Shown here: positions 1-11,426 of the stretch, piece after piece
How positions within the stretch are numbered: the stretch's first letter is position 1
How the letters are laid out: each line of letters begins with the position of its first letter
NCBI RefSeq assembly: GCF_001074975.1
Contig: NZ_JUUO01000120.1
Location: 1 to 46,518, forward strand
Origin: Streptococcus pseudopneumoniae
Lineage (GTDB): Bacteria > Bacillota > Bacilli > Lactobacillales > Streptococcaceae
Direction of reading: 5' to 3'
DNA length: 46,518 bases
Notes under the pieces: generated by a model
The model's database searches: none
Told to the model about the DNA's origin: nothing
The model's input: only the letters and a program-made list of their open reading frames with translations
Program-made: the position numbers and the translations under genes

Positions 1-72
1 TCATAAGTTAATTTCATAATAAAACACCCCAAAAGTTAGTTTTTTAGTGTCTAACTTTTGGGGGTCAGTACA
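1..72 (-). mobile_element. IS3-family element, left copy: terminal end plus first codons of transposase
   Basis: Reading leftward, the element begins with TGTACTGACCCCC at 72, followed by a perfect 13-bp inverted repeat (27-39 and 51-63, arms CCCCAAAAGTTAG/CTAACTTTTGGGG, 11-nt loop). A transposase start codon follows at 17, giving M-K-L-T-Y before the window ends. The right end of the window has the same structure in the opposite orientation. The TG-ACTG-CCCC terminus and an orfA starting MKLTY fit IS150-like IS3 elements of streptococci. The element ends only 16 bp from the yfhO stop codon. Only its tip is present, so the exact IS cannot be named. Confidence 0.8.
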
Positions 73-88
73 TTAACTGGTCGATTTT

Positions 89-2632
89 TTATGCCTTGGA
101 TGACTTTCGTCTGTGATTATAGATTCCAAATAGTAAGAGAGAAGTAAAGGAACAGATTGCTCCAGTAATAAAACCATTGGGAATAAAGGAAAGTGTAATA
201 GTTCCTTTTCCTTTAGGAACATTAACTTTCATAAAGCCAGTTTGAGCTTGTTTAATTTCTATTTTCTTACCATCTTGGTAGGCAGACCAACCTTTGTCAT
301 AAGGAATGGTGAAGAAAATGGACGTATCTTGTTTGACATCATATGTGGCAAAAACCTTATTTTTAGAAGTTGATACTGTTACAGGCTGTTCTTTAATTTT
401 TTGAATTGCCTCAGTTAAAGTTTGGGTATCTAAACGATAGAAGGTAGGAGATTCAAATGATACTTGTGAATTTCCAGGGAAACTAACATGAATATTGAAA
501 GTTTTTTTCTCTTTTGTATAGCCTAGATTAAAGAAGGAGAAGGCATTATCAGTTGTAAAAGTCTTCTTCTCCCCATTGACAAGAATGTCAACCTTCTTTT
601 GTTTATCATTAGAAAAGTGAAGGTTTGTGAAAGAAAGATAAACCTGGCTGTTTTCTGGCACTTCAATTTGATACTGGATTGCTGCATCCTCATTCGAAGA
701 ACTTGTAACACTGATCAAATCATTAGTATTTTCTGTTTTGTCATAAGATATTGGAGAAAAATAATCAAAATCGACGTTAGCAAGTTGATTTAAAAACGAG
801 GCCTGATTGTCCAAAGTATGTTCGTTGAACTTGACATCATTGTAAACAGATTGACTAGCAAAGGCAATCGGAAGAGAGAATTGATTTTCATATAGGGCAA
901 GATTATCTTTTTGATATACAACTTGGAAACCATACTTATCAATAGGACTTTCTGAGATATTGTACTGGATTCCAAATAAACTATCAGCTAAAATACTATT
1001 ATTGGCATAACGAAGATTGAGATTAGTCCCAGAGGATTTAAACCCCAGTTTATCCAAAGTAGAGCTTGCTGAACGATTTCGAACAGATGAAAATTGAGAG
1101 ATTCCATTATAGTTGAATTTCATACTGTCATTTCCTGTCTGAGTCTCTAGTTTCTCAGTACGAGAAAATTGATTTCCAATATATGCTGAGAAAGATTCCA
1201 TAGCTGGGATATCTCGATTATAAGCACTTCGAGAAGCAAATCCCCATTCCTGAGCAATTCCGCCCATTTGAGATGAAGCATTTAAACTCATTTCAACCAT
1301 TATAAATAAAGAGATTAGAATAGCAAATAGATTTACAGAGATAAACTTTTTGATAACTGCAAGGAGTAAAAGAGAATAGACAACCAAAAATTCAAGAGTA
1401 AGCAGAATATTCAAATCTGTTAAAAAAGAATAATGCGATTTTAGATAGATGGTAGCTAAAAATCCTGTTACTACAAGAAAAAGAGAAACTAAAAAATTCC
1501 AGACTTTCAGTTCTTTCAGACGAATTAAGACTTCTGCTGCTGTGTAAATTAACAAGGTAGAGAAAATCCAAGCATAGCGATGTAAAAACATATTGGGAGT
1601 ATGCATACCTTGCCAAAATAAATCAAGCACTTCTATATAAAAGCTTGCAATTAGAAATGCAAAGAAAATTGCATAGATAAGTTTCACGTGAAACTTAATG
1701 GATTTAAGTGTAAAAAATAAAATGGTCAAAATAAAGGGAAGTAGTCCGACAAAAATCATTGGGATAGCTCCATACTTTGTTGTATCAAAGGAACCAATGA
1801 ATTGCTTAGCAAAGAGATCAAGATACCAGCTACTTTCAGTTTGAAACTTTGTAACTTCAGTCAATTTTTCTCCATGTGTCTGTAAATCAAACAGAGTAGG
1901 AAGAGTCAGAATCAAACTAGCCATACCAGCTAAAAAGGAGATGACTATGAAATCAAGAAAAGATGATTTTCGAGTCTTAAAGTCCCACGAAATTTGACAG
2001 AGATACCAGAAAATAAGAAACAATGCTGTCATATAGCCAAAATAATAATTTTGAACAAATAAGATTGACAGACTTGTAAAGTACAATAGGAATTTCTTTT
2101 TAGTGACAAGCAGGTGTAAACCAGTTATAATTAAAGGAATTAAGATAAAAACATCTAGCCAGGTTTTTATCTCTAATTGACTGACAGAGAAACTCATCAG
2201 AGCATAGGAAGTAGATAACGCTAGTTTTAAAGGCTTAGGAATCGATTGAAATAATTTATCTAAACTAAAATAAGTTGACAGTCCAATCAATCCAAATTTT
2301 AAGAGAGTTGTCAGATAGACAGCATCTGGCATATTCGTTAGATCAAAAAAGTAAACTAGAGGTGAAAGGAAGCTTCCCAAGTAATAACTAGATAGGGCAT
2401 AGAAATTTAATCCAAGGCCACTTGTAAAGGTGTAAAACAGACTACTATTTCCATGTAGGATATTTCGTAAAGCTACATCAAAAATAACGTATTGATGAAA
2501 CCCATCTCCTAATAGTGGAGATGTATCGCTATTCCAGTAGATGCCTTGAGATAGATATACTCCTATAATAATGATTACGGGAATGATGAAAGAAACAAAA
2601 TAGGTCCAATATGTTTTAAAAAATAATTTCAT
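89..2632 (-). CDS. yfhO: YfhO-family polytopic membrane protein
   Basis: 847-residue integral membrane protein of the YfhO family. About a dozen hydrophobic segments fill roughly residues 1-450. A large extracytoplasmic beta-rich region follows, and one last hydrophobic helix precedes a basic tail (HRRKSSKA). In Bacillus and Listeria, YfhO-type proteins move lipid-linked sugars for lipoteichoic or wall teichoic acid decoration; the same role here is inference. The start at 2632 follows a GAGG ribosome site. The gene lies downstream of the ABC-F gene on the same strand, separated by a hairpin. It ends 16 bp before the IS tip, and its C-terminus looks normal rather than truncated. Confidence 0.85.
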   Translation of the reverse strand: MKLFFKTYWTYFVSFIIPVIIIIGVYLSQGIYWNSDTSPLLGDGFHQYVIFDVALRNILHGNSSLFYTFTSGLGLNFYALSSYYLGSFLSPLVYFFDLTNMPDAVYLTTLLKFGLIGLSTYFSLDKLFQSIPKPLKLALSTSYALMSFSVSQLEIKTWLDVFILIPLIITGLHLLVTKKKFLLYFTSLSILFVQNYYFGYMTALFLIFWYLCQISWDFKTRKSSFLDFIVISFLAGMASLILTLPTLFDLQTHGEKLTEVTKFQTESSWYLDLFAKQFIGSFDTTKYGAIPMIFVGLLPFILTILFFTLKSIKFHVKLIYAIFFAFLIASFYIEVLDLFWQGMHTPNMFLHRYAWIFSTLLIYTAAEVLIRLKELKVWNFLVSLFLVVTGFLATIYLKSHYSFLTDLNILLTLEFLVVYSLLLLAVIKKFISVNLFAILISLFIMVEMSLNASSQMGGIAQEWGFASRSAYNRDIPAMESFSAYIGNQFSRTEKLETQTGNDSMKFNYNGISQFSSVRNRSASSTLDKLGFKSSGTNLNLRYANNSILADSLFGIQYNISESPIDKYGFQVVYQKDNLALYENQFSLPIAFASQSVYNDVKFNEHTLDNQASFLNQLANVDFDYFSPISYDKTENTNDLISVTSSSNEDAAIQYQIEVPENSQVYLSFTNLHFSNDKQKKVDILVNGEKKTFTTDNAFSFFNLGYTKEKKTFNIHVSFPGNSQVSFESPTFYRLDTQTLTEAIQKIKEQPVTVSTSKNKVFATYDVKQDTSIFFTIPYDKGWSAYQDGKKIEIKQAQTGFMKVNVPKGKGTITLSFIPNGFITGAICSFTSLLLFGIYNHRRKSSKA

Positions 2633-2652
2633 GTTACCTCATAAAATGTTAG

Positions 2653-2683
2653 AAAACTCAGCTGGTTAACCCAACTGAGTTTT
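2653..2683 (-). terminator. Hairpin between ABC-F gene and yfhO
   Basis: Inverted repeat AAAACTCAG (2653-2661) / CTGAGTTTT (2675-2683) with an additional inner TGG/CC pairing. On the minus strand it directly follows the ABC-F stop. The A/T outer arms make it look like a terminator, although the U-run after it is weak, so partial read-through into yfhO is likely. Confidence 0.6.
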
Positions 2684-2693
2684 GAAGTTTTAT

Positions 2694-4316
2694 TTAGTCT
2701 TTCCAAAGTTCTTTAACTTTTGCTTGTACTTCTGCATTTTCTAGGAATTCATCATAGGTTTCATCGATACGGTCAATGACGCCATTTTTAGACAAGACAA
2801 TGATATGGTTAGCTAGAGTTTGGATAAACTCGTGGTCATGGCTGGCAAAGATGATTGATTCTTTAAAGTTTTTCAATCCATCGTTCAAGCTTGAGATAGA
2901 TTCCAAGTCCAAGTGATTGGTTGGATCATCAAGTATAAGAACATTTGATTTTAAGAGCATGAGTTTTGAAAGCATGACACGAACTTTTTCTCCCCCTGAC
3001 AAGACGTTTACAGGTTTGTTAACCTCATCCCCAGAGAAGAGCATACGACCGAGGAAGCCACGTAGGAAAGTATTGTCATCTTCTTCTTTACTTGCGAATT
3101 GACGCAACCAGTCAAGGATTGACTCTCCTCCTGCAAAATCTGCCGAGTTATCTTTTGGCAAGTACGAACGGCTAGTAGTTACTCCCCACTTGACAGTTCC
3201 TTCATAGTCAATGTCTCCCATGATTGCACGAATTAATGCAGTCGTTTGGATGTCATTTTGTCCAATAAGCGCTGTCTTATCACCTGGACGCAAGATGAAA
3301 CTAATATTATCCAAGATAGTCTCACCATCAATCTTTACAGTTAGATTTTCTACTGTCAAGAGATCATTACCAATCTCACGCTCCGCTTTAAAGTTGATAA
3401 ATGGATATTTACGACTAGATGGCACAATTTCTTCAAGTTCAATCTTATCAAGCATTTTCTTACGTGATGTTGCTTGTCTTGATTTAGAAGCATTGGCAGA
3501 GAAACGGGCAACGAATTCTTGCAATTGTTTAATTTTTTCTTCTGCTTTGGCATTACGGTCTGCTAGCAATTTAGCAGCGAGCTCAGAAGATTCCTTCCAG
3601 AAGTCGTAGTTTCCGACATAGAGTTTGATTTTTCCAAAGTCAAGGTCGGCCATGTGAGTACATACTTTGTTTAAGAAGTGACGGTCGTGGGATACTACGA
3701 TAACGGTGTTATCAAAGTCAATCAAGAAGTCTTCTAACCAAGTAATCGATTGGATATCCAAACCGTTGGTAGGCTCGTCCAAGAGAAGAACATCAGGTTT
3801 ACCAAAAAGTGCTTTGGCAAGGAGAACCTTTACTTTCTCACCGTTGGCCAATTCGCTCATGTTTTGATAGTGCAATTCTTCTGGAATGTTTAGGTTTTGA
3901 AGTAGTTGAGAGGCTTCACTTTCTGCTTCCCAGCCCCCAAGCTCGGCAAATTCTCCCTCGAGTTCGGCAGCACGCACTCCATCCTCATCTGAGAAATCTT
4001 CCTTCATGTAGATAGCATCTTTCTCTTTCATGATGCTATAAAGTTTTTCATTTCCCATGATAACGACATCAATGGCACGTTCATCTTCATAGTCAAAGTG
4101 ATTTTGACGAAGAACAGAGAGACGTTCATCTGGACCAAGAGAGATGTGACCAGTAGTAGGTTCGATATCTCCAGCTAAAATTTTTAAAAAGGTTGACTTT
4201 CCGGCACCATTAGCACCGATTAATCCGTAAGTATTTCCTTCTGTAAATTTGATATTGACATCATCAAAAAGTTTGCGATCACTAAAACGTAGTGAAACAT
4301 CAGATACTGTAAGCAA
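2694..4316 (-). CDS. ABC-F family ATPase (YkpA/YbiT type)
   Basis: 540-residue soluble protein with two ATP-binding cassettes and no membrane segments, typical of the ABC-F proteins that act on the ribosome. The first cassette is canonical: Walker A GANGAGKST, a linker rich in Lys/Glu, and LLLDEPTNGLD. In the second cassette the Walker A position reads GQNDIQTT, without the usual Gly-Lys, and Walker B ends in DD rather than DE (LILDDPTNHLD). Start: a TTG at 4314-4316 lies 7 nt after AGGAG. The ATG at 4343 lies upstream of that ribosome site, so I prefer TTG, giving MLTVSDVSLRF. The gene is divergent from trpS. I do not see antibiotic-resistance subfamily features. Confidence 0.88.
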   Translation of the reverse strand: MLTVSDVSLRFSDRKLFDDVNIKFTEGNTYGLIGANGAGKSTFLKILAGDIEPTTGHISLGPDERLSVLRQNHFDYEDERAIDVVIMGNEKLYSIMKEKDAIYMKEDFSDEDGVRAAELEGEFAELGGWEAESEASQLLQNLNIPEELHYQNMSELANGEKVKVLLAKALFGKPDVLLLDEPTNGLDIQSITWLEDFLIDFDNTVIVVSHDRHFLNKVCTHMADLDFGKIKLYVGNYDFWKESSELAAKLLADRNAKAEEKIKQLQEFVARFSANASKSRQATSRKKMLDKIELEEIVPSSRKYPFINFKAEREIGNDLLTVENLTVKIDGETILDNISFILRPGDKTALIGQNDIQTTALIRAIMGDIDYEGTVKWGVTTSRSYLPKDNSADFAGGESILDWLRQFASKEEDDNTFLRGFLGRMLFSGDEVNKPVNVLSGGEKVRVMLSKLMLLKSNVLILDDPTNHLDLESISSLNDGLKNFKESIIFASHDHEFIQTLANHIIVLSKNGVIDRIDETYDEFLENAEVQAKVKELWKD

Positions 4317-4390
4317 TGTTTTTCTCCTATATATGTAATACATTTATTCTACTAGAAAAAGCAGAAATATTCAAATTTTTATTTGTCAAT

Positions 4391-4427
4391 TTTGTGTAAA
4401 TTAGGTTTACAACATCCTTTACACAAA
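4391..4427. promoter_or_regulatory. Inverted repeat in the divergent ABC-F / trpS intergenic region
   Basis: Perfect 10-bp arms TTTGTGTAAA (4391-4400) and TTTACACAAA (4418-4427), 17-bp spacer, lying between two divergently transcribed genes. Position and symmetry suggest a protein-binding operator or the base of a hairpin; no regulator can be named. Confidence 0.4.
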
Positions 4428-4484
4428 TCCGTAGATAGCAAGACTGATTTATTTTGATAAATTACGGTTATTTCATTAAAAAAA

Positions 4485-4493
4485 TGCTATAAT
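4485..4493 (+). promoter_or_regulatory. trpS promoter, extended -10
   Basis: TGCTATAAT is an extended -10 element 28 bp upstream of the trpS ATG. No convincing -35 lies 16-18 bp upstream; the nearest candidate, TTGATA at 4454-4459, is too far. No T-box-like leader fits in the short 5-prime region. Confidence 0.6.
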
Positions 4494-4521
4494 TGAAGGG
4501 ACCATATCGAAGGAGAATAAA

Positions 4522-5547
4522 ATGACTAAACCCATTATTTTAACAGGAGACCGTCCAACGGGAAAATTGCATATTGGACATTATGTTGGAAGTCTCAAAA
4601 ATCGAGTATTATTACAGGAAGAGGATAAGTATGATATGTTTGTGTTCTTGGCTGACCAACAAGCTTTGACCGATCATGCTAAAGACCCTCAAACAATTGT
4701 AGAGTCTATCGGAAATGTTGCTTTGGATTATCTTGCAGTTGGATTGGATCCAAGTAAATCAACAATCTTTATTCAAAGTCAGATTCCAGAGTTGGCTGAA
4801 CTGTCTATGTACTATATGAATCTAGTTTCATTAGCTCGTTTGGAACGAAATCCGACAGTAAAAACAGAGATTGCTCAGAAAGGCTTTGGAGAAAGTATTC
4901 CGACAGGATTCTTGGTCTATCCAATCGCTCAAGCAGCTGACATCACAGCTTTCAAGGCTAATTATGTTCCTGTTGGGACAGATCAGAAACCAATGATTGA
5001 GCAAACTCGTGAAATTGTTCGTTCTTTTAACAATGCATATAACTGTGATGTCTTGGTGGAACCGGAAGGTATTTATCCAGAAAATGAGAGAGCAGGGCGT
5101 TTGCCTGGTTTAGATGGAAATGCTAAAATGTCTAAATCACTCAATAACGGTATTTATTTAGCTGATGATGCGGATACTTTGCGTAAAAAAGTAATGAGTA
5201 TGTATACAGATCCAGATCATATTCGAGTGGAAGATCCAGGTAAGATTGAGGGAAATATGGTTTTCCATTATCTAGATGTTTTTGGTCGTCCAGAAGATGC
5301 TCAAGAAATTGCTGATATGAAAGAACATTATCAACGAGGTGGTCTTGGTGATGTGAAGACCAAGCGTTATCTACTTGAAATATTAGAGCGTGAACTTGGT
5401 CCTATTCGTGAGCGCCGTATTGAATTTGCTAAGGATATGGGAGAAGTTTATAATATGCTTCAAAAAGGTAGTGAAAGAGCGCGTGAAGTTGCGGGTCAAA
5501 CCCTATCTGAGGTTAAAGGTGCAATGGGACTCAATTACTTTAACTAA
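4522..5547 (+). CDS. trpS: Tryptophanyl-tRNA synthetase
   Basis: 341-residue cytoplasmic class Ic synthetase that charges tRNA(Trp). The class I signature HIGH is at residues 18-21 (LHIGHYVGS) and KMSKS at residues 202-206. Length matches the family. The ATG follows AAGGAG with good spacing. It is monocistronic, with its own extended -10 promoter and a terminator before guaB. Confidence 0.96.
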   Translation: MTKPIILTGDRPTGKLHIGHYVGSLKNRVLLQEEDKYDMFVFLADQQALTDHAKDPQTIVESIGNVALDYLAVGLDPSKSTIFIQSQIPELAELSMYYMNLVSLARLERNPTVKTEIAQKGFGESIPTGFLVYPIAQAADITAFKANYVPVGTDQKPMIEQTREIVRSFNNAYNCDVLVEPEGIYPENERAGRLPGLDGNAKMSKSLNNGIYLADDADTLRKKVMSMYTDPDHIRVEDPGKIEGNMVFHYLDVFGRPEDAQEIADMKEHYQRGGLGDVKTKRYLLEILERELGPIRERRIEFAKDMGEVYNMLQKGSERAREVAGQTLSEVKGAMGLNYFN

Positions 5548-5562
5548 GTTCATTTTACAAGA

Positions 5563-5600
5563 AACTATCATTTCTATCTCAAAGAAAAGATAGTTTTTTA
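5563..5600 (+). terminator. trpS terminator
   Basis: AACTATC (5563-5569) pairs with GATAGTT (5589-5595), followed by a T-run. A nested CTATCT/AGATAG pairing is also possible. Confidence 0.65.
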
Positions 5601-5616
5601 TTTACCTCTGTAACAT

Positions 5617-7177
<1,561 letters not shown>

Positions 7178-7191
7178 AAAACAATGAAAAG

Positions 7192-7218
7192 AACTCCCGT
7201 GAAAACAGGAGTTTTTTT
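7192..7218 (+). terminator. guaB terminator (between convergent guaB and recF)
   Basis: AACTCC (7192-7197) / GGAGTT (7208-7213) stem followed by seven Ts on the plus strand. It lies between the two convergent stop codons and could serve both. Confidence 0.8.
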
Positions 7219-7227
7219 ACAATATTG

Positions 7228-8325
7228 TCAATTTTGGTTTACAGAAACTTTACCATCCTGAATAGTAAAGATGCTTAGATTTTTTGGTAGATTTTGAAGA
7301 TGATCTAAGCTTGTTGTTGTGATAAAGGTTTGGATTGAATGAGAAATTGTTTCTAATAATTTTAGTTGTCTAGTGTTGTCAAGCTCGCTCATAACATCGT
7401 CAAGCAGTAATATTGGAGATTCTGTAGTAATGCTTTCCATTAATTCTATTTCTGCTAATTTTATCGATAGGACGAGACTACGATGTTGACCTTGACTTCC
7501 AAAACTAGCATCCATCCCATTTATATAAAAAGAAATGTCATCTCTATGAGGACCAACACCAGTATTCTTTTTAAATAAATCTCTGGACCTACTTTTTTCT
7601 AAAGAAATTTTGAAAGATTCTGATAAGTATTCTTTGTCAGTTATCTTGACAGAAGATTGATAGGATATTGATAGCTCTTCAATCTGATTAGAAAGTTCAA
7701 AATGTTTCTTACGCCCAAAATGCTCTAGTTTTTTTATAAAATCTAAGCGGTGATTCATTACACGACATCCATAATCGACTAGCTGATCATCCAGTACTGA
7801 AAGGAAGGTTTCATCTATTGTTTGAGCTGATTTTAAATAGGTGTTTCTTTGCTTAAGAATATGGTTATAATTGGTTAAATCTGATAAATAGATTGGCTTA
7901 ATTTGCCCAAGCTCCATATCAATGAATTTTCGTCGAACCGAAGGTGCTCCTTTAATTAGTTGTAAATCTTCAGGAGCAAATAAGACAACATTCATGTGTC
8001 CTACATAGTCTGAAAGTCGTGCCTGTTTTAAATGATTAACTTTTGTCACACGCCCTTTTTGTGTTAGTTCGATTTCTAGGGGAATGGATCCAGTTTTTTT
8101 CTGAACAAGACCTGAAAGATGAAGTTGTTCCTCATCAAAATGAATGAGATTTTTATCTGTTCGAGTTCGATGACTACGTGTTAAGGCTAAAAAATAGATA
8201 GCCTCTAACATATTTGTTTTACCTTGTGCGTTACGTCCTAAAAAGACATTTAATTTAGGATTAAACTCTATTTTCGTTTCTTTATAGTTACGAAAAGTCT
8301 TGAGAGATAGGTGTTGTAGCCACAT
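7228..8325 (-). CDS. recF: DNA replication and repair protein RecF
   Basis: 365-residue SMC-like ATPase that helps load RecA on gapped DNA. Walker [10 protein letters not shown] is near residue 30. The ABC-type signature region [17 protein letters not shown] and Walker [12 protein letters not shown] are near the C-terminus. Length and motifs are normal. Its ATG lies 2 bp after the yaaA stop, so the two genes form one transcription unit, the conserved Firmicute pairing. Confidence 0.96.
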   Translation of the reverse strand: MWLQHLSLKTFRNYKETKIEFNPKLNVFLGRNAQGKTNMLEAIYFLALTRSHRTRTDKNLIHFDEEQLHLSGLVQKKTGSIPLEIELTQKGRVTKVNHLKQARLSDYVGHMNVVLFAPEDLQLIKGAPSVRRKFIDMELGQIKPIYLSDLTNYNHILKQRNTYLKSAQTIDETFLSVLDDQLVDYGCRVMNHRLDFIKKLEHFGRKKHFELSNQIEELSISYQSSVKITDKEYLSESFKISLEKSRSRDLFKKNTGVGPHRDDISFYINGMDASFGSQGQHRSLVLSIKLAEIELMESITTESPILLLDDVMSELDNTRQLKLLETISHSIQTFITTTSLDHLQNLPKNLSIFTIQDGKVSVNQN

Positions 8326-8327
8326 GA

Positions 8328-8696
8328 TTATCTACCAGGGAAACGCGGAGCTTGTTTGCTTTTAGGCGATGAAGTAGGTTTTGATTTATCTTTTTTTACT
8401 CCCTTATTCATCTCCTTAACAAGTTTAGCGATTCGTTCTTTTTCAACTTTATCAGCTTGGTATTCATCTTGCTCTTCAGAAGTGGGTTGTGTCAATAAGA
8501 TGTCAATATTCATGTCAGGGATGTCAACTTTATCGCCAATACGAAGTTTTTTTCCACGACGACTCTCTAATTCCCCATTAAAGTAAACAGAATGTTCAGA
8601 GAGAAATGATTTGATAGCTCCTCCACTATGTGTAATTCCAAGTTCTTTGAGTAGTGCTTGGAGGGTAATAAATTCTTCAAATAATCTGTATTCCAT
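8328..8696 (-). CDS. yaaA: S4-domain RNA-binding protein YaaA
   Basis: 122 residues. The N-terminal half is an S4-like fold ([23 protein letters not shown], then [19 protein letters not shown]). The S4 domain binds structured RNA; the exact role of YaaA is unclear. Bacillus YaaA is about 70 residues. This protein adds a Lys/Ser/Pro-rich basic tail ([17 protein letters not shown]) that is probably disordered and may bind nucleic acid. Upstream partner of recF. Confidence 0.88.
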   Translation of the reverse strand: MEYRLFEEFITLQALLKELGITHSGGAIKSFLSEHSVYFNGELESRRGKKLRIGDKVDIPDMNIDILLTQPTSEEQDEYQADKVEKERIAKLVKEMNKGVKKDKSKPTSSPKSKQAPRFPGR

Positions 8697-8760
8697 AATT
8701 CACCTCAATATTTGGTATTATACCATATTTTCCTAAAAATAGTGAGAGAAACAGGGATAA

Positions 8761-8775
8761 ATGTAAGCGTTTTTT
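8761..8775 (+). promoter_or_regulatory. Catabolite-response-element-like site upstream of the M16 peptidase operon
   Basis: ATGTAAGCGTTTTTT matches the Gram-positive cre consensus (WTGNAANCGNWNNCW) except for the late C. It lies about 50 bp upstream of the -10 of the next operon. Inference only. Confidence 0.35.
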
Positions 8776-8818
8776 ATTCCAAAAGTGTTACAGAGAACAA
8801 GAAAATTTCAGGTTTTCG

Positions 8819-8827
8819 TGATATAAT
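8819..8827 (+). promoter_or_regulatory. Promoter of the M16-rodZ-pgsA operon
   Basis: Extended -10 TGATATAAT, then GGAGG 5-prime of the ATG at 8855. No clear -35. Confidence 0.6.
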
Positions 8828-8854
8828 AGAAGTCTGTATATAAGGAGGTAAATC

Positions 8855-10105
8855 ATGGAGTTAGTGCATGGAATTTCAACACATTTTATCCAATCAAAAA
8901 AGTTTAAAACGAACAAAATCACCGTGCGTTTTACCGCTCCATTATCCCTCGATACGATTGCAGGTCGCATGTTGAGTGCTAGTATGTTAGAGACTGCTAA
9001 TCAGATGTATCCCACTTCTCAAGATTTGAGAAGACATTTGGCTAATTTATACGGTACAGATATGTCAACCAATTTTTTCAGAAGAGGGCAAAGTCACATT
9101 GTAGAATTGACATTTACCTATGTCCGCGATGAGTTTTTAAGTAGGAAAAATGTGCTAACTTCGCAGATTTTGGAACTTGTAAAAGAAACTCTTTTTTCAC
9201 CCGTAGTAGTTGATAATGGATTTGATTCGGCCTTATTTGAAATTGAGAAAAAGCAATTGCTAGCAAGTTTAGCAGCTGATATGGATGATTCTTTTTATTT
9301 CTCACATAAAGAATTAGATAAATTATTTTTTCATGATGAACGTCTCCAATTGGAATATAGTGATTTACGAAATCGTATTTTAGCTGAAACTCCACAAAGT
9401 TCTTATTCTTGTTTTCAAGAATTTTTGGCCAATGATCGAATAGATTTCTTTTTCCTAGGTGATTTTAATGAGGTTGAAATTCAAAATGTATTAGAATCAT
9501 TTGGCTTTAAAGGTCGAGAAGGAGATGTGAAGATTCAGTATTGTCAACCTTATTCCAATATCCTTCAGGAAGGTATGGTTCGGAAAAATGTGGGACAATC
9601 CATTTTGGAATTGGGATATCATTGTCCTTCTGAATATGGTGATGAGCAACATTTACCCATGATTGTAATGAATGGTTTACTTGGTGGATTTGCTCACTCT
9701 AAACTCTTTACCAATGTCCGTGAAAATGCTGGATTAGCTTATACCATCTCAAGTCAGCTCGATTTGTTTAGTGGATTCTTGAGGATGTATGCTGGTATTA
9801 ATCGAGAAAATCGTAACCAGGCTCGTAAAATGATGAATAATCAACTGATTGATTTAAAAAAAGGATATTTTACAGAGCTTGAGTTAGAGCAGACCAAGGA
9901 AATGATTCGTCGGTCGTTGTTACTTTCTCAAGATAATCAAAGTTCATTGATTGAACGTGCTTATCAAAATGCCTTACTTGGAAAATCTTCAGCAGACTTT
10001 AAAGGTTGGATTGCAAAACTTGATCAAGTTGACAAAGATGCTATTTGTAGGGCAGCTAATAATGTGAAACTACAGGCGATTTACTTTATGGAAGGAATAG
10101 AATGA
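8855..10105 (+). CDS. yfmF: M16 peptidase-fold protein without zinc site (YmfF/YfmF type)
   Basis: 416 residues with the M16 (pitrilysin) two-lobe fold, including the C-terminal lobe GYHCPSEYGDEQHLPMIVMNGLLGGFAHSKLF and NVRENAGLAYTIS. The catalytic HxxEH motif is absent, so it is probably the non-catalytic half of a heterodimer with the next gene. Bacillus ymfF/ymfH are arranged the same way next to ymfM and pgsA. This pair has been linked to maturation of the elongation factor P modification. The gene overlaps the next by 4 bp (ATGA), indicating translational coupling. Confidence 0.85.
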   Translation: MELVHGISTHFIQSKKFKTNKITVRFTAPLSLDTIAGRMLSASMLETANQMYPTSQDLRRHLANLYGTDMSTNFFRRGQSHIVELTFTYVRDEFLSRKNVLTSQILELVKETLFSPVVVDNGFDSALFEIEKKQLLASLAADMDDSFYFSHKELDKLFFHDERLQLEYSDLRNRILAETPQSSYSCFQEFLANDRIDFFFLGDFNEVEIQNVLESFGFKGREGDVKIQYCQPYSNILQEGMVRKNVGQSILELGYHCPSEYGDEQHLPMIVMNGLLGGFAHSKLFTNVRENAGLAYTISSQLDLFSGFLRMYAGINRENRNQARKMMNNQLIDLKKGYFTELELEQTKEMIRRSLLLSQDNQSSLIERAYQNALLGKSSADFKGWIAKLDQVDKDAICRAANNVKLQAIYFMEGIE

Positions 10106-11385
10106 CAAAGGTTGTTTTTGAAGAAAAATACTATTCAGCTGTAAAAGAAATGGTTTATCGAACTCGTTTGGCAAATGGATTGACAGTTGCTCTTTTACCT
10201 AAAAAGGAATTTAAAGAGGTTTACGGGAGTGTAACTGTACAGTTTGGATCGGTAGATATGCTTGTCACAGAAGTTGACGGAGATGTAAAACAATATCCTG
10301 CAGGAATTGCTCATTTTCTTGAACATAAATTATTTGAGAGAGAAGATGCTAGCGATTTGATGTCAGCTTTTACGAGTCTAGGTGCAGATAGTAATGCCTT
10401 TACAAGCTTTACAAAAACAAACTATCTTTTTTCATCAACGGATCATTTTTTAGAAAATTTAGACTTACTTGATGAATTGGTAACATCAGCACATTTTACT
10501 GAAGATTCCATTTTAAGAGAGCAGGATATTATTCAGCAAGAACGAGAAATGTATCAAGATGATCCAGATTCGTGTTTATTCTTTTCAACCTTAGCGAATT
10601 TGTATCCTGGTACACCTTTATCAACAGATATAGTTGGAAGCGAGGAGTCTATTTCCCAAATCAATCTAACTAAATTGCAAGAAAATTTTACAAAGTTTTA
10701 CAAACCTGTAAACATGTCTCTGTTTTTAGTTGGTAATTTTGATGTGGAGCAAGTACAGGACTATTTTGAAAGAAAAGAATTGAAAGATTTAGATGTTCAG
10801 GAAGTAGTAAGAGAAAAATTTGTTTTACAGGCTGTAAAGCAAACAGACAGTATGAGAATGGAAGTATCTTCTCCCAAACTAGCGATTGGGATTAGAGGTA
10901 AGCGAAAAGTTGCTGAAGCGGATTGCTATCGACATCATGTTTTATTAAAATTATTGTTTGCAATGATGTTTGGTTGGACTTCGGATCGTTTTCAAAAGTT
11001 ATATGAATCAGGTAAAATAGATACTTCCTTATCTCTTGAAATTGAAGTAACAAGTCGTTTTCATTTTGTTATGTTGACAATGGATACGAAAGAGCCAGTT
11101 GCTTTATCTCATCAATTTAGGAAGGCCATTCGTAATTTTACAAAGGATTTGGATATTACAGAGGATCATTTAGATATTATCAAAAGAGAGATGTTTGGAG
11201 AATTTTTCAGTAGTATGAACTCTCTTGAATTTATTGCAACGCAATATGATGCTTTTGAACATGGTGAGACAATTTTTGATTTACCAAAGATTTTACAGGA
11301 AATTACTTTAGAGGATGTCCTTGAAGCAGGGCATTACTTAATAGATGAAGGGGATATAGTTGATTTTACAATATTCCCATCTTAG
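10102..11385 (+). CDS. yfmH: M16 zinc peptidase (YmfH/YfmH type)
   Basis: 427-residue M16 peptidase. The zinc-binding inverted motif HFLEH is at residues 71-75, and the downstream acidic ligand helix is REQDIIQQEREMYQDDPDS. This is the catalytic partner of the preceding degenerate paralogue; the two are co-translated through a 4-bp overlap. Conserved synteny with rodZ and pgsA supports the YmfH assignment. Substrate not evident from sequence. Confidence 0.88.
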   Translation: MTKVVFEEKYYSAVKEMVYRTRLANGLTVALLPKKEFKEVYGSVTVQFGSVDMLVTEVDGDVKQYPAGIAHFLEHKLFEREDASDLMSAFTSLGADSNAFTSFTKTNYLFSSTDHFLENLDLLDELVTSAHFTEDSILREQDIIQQEREMYQDDPDSCLFFSTLANLYPGTPLSTDIVGSEESISQINLTKLQENFTKFYKPVNMSLFLVGNFDVEQVQDYFERKELKDLDVQEVVREKFVLQAVKQTDSMRMEVSSPKLAIGIRGKRKVAEADCYRHHVLLKLLFAMMFGWTSDRFQKLYESGKIDTSLSLEIEVTSRFHFVMLTMDTKEPVALSHQFRKAIRNFTKDLDITEDHLDIIKREMFGEFFSSMNSLEFIATQYDAFEHGETIFDLPKILQEITLEDVLEAGHYLIDEGDIVDFTIFPS

Positions 11386-11426
11386 TAACCTATCATAATA
11401 GACACTAGAAAGAAGGGATGACAAGT

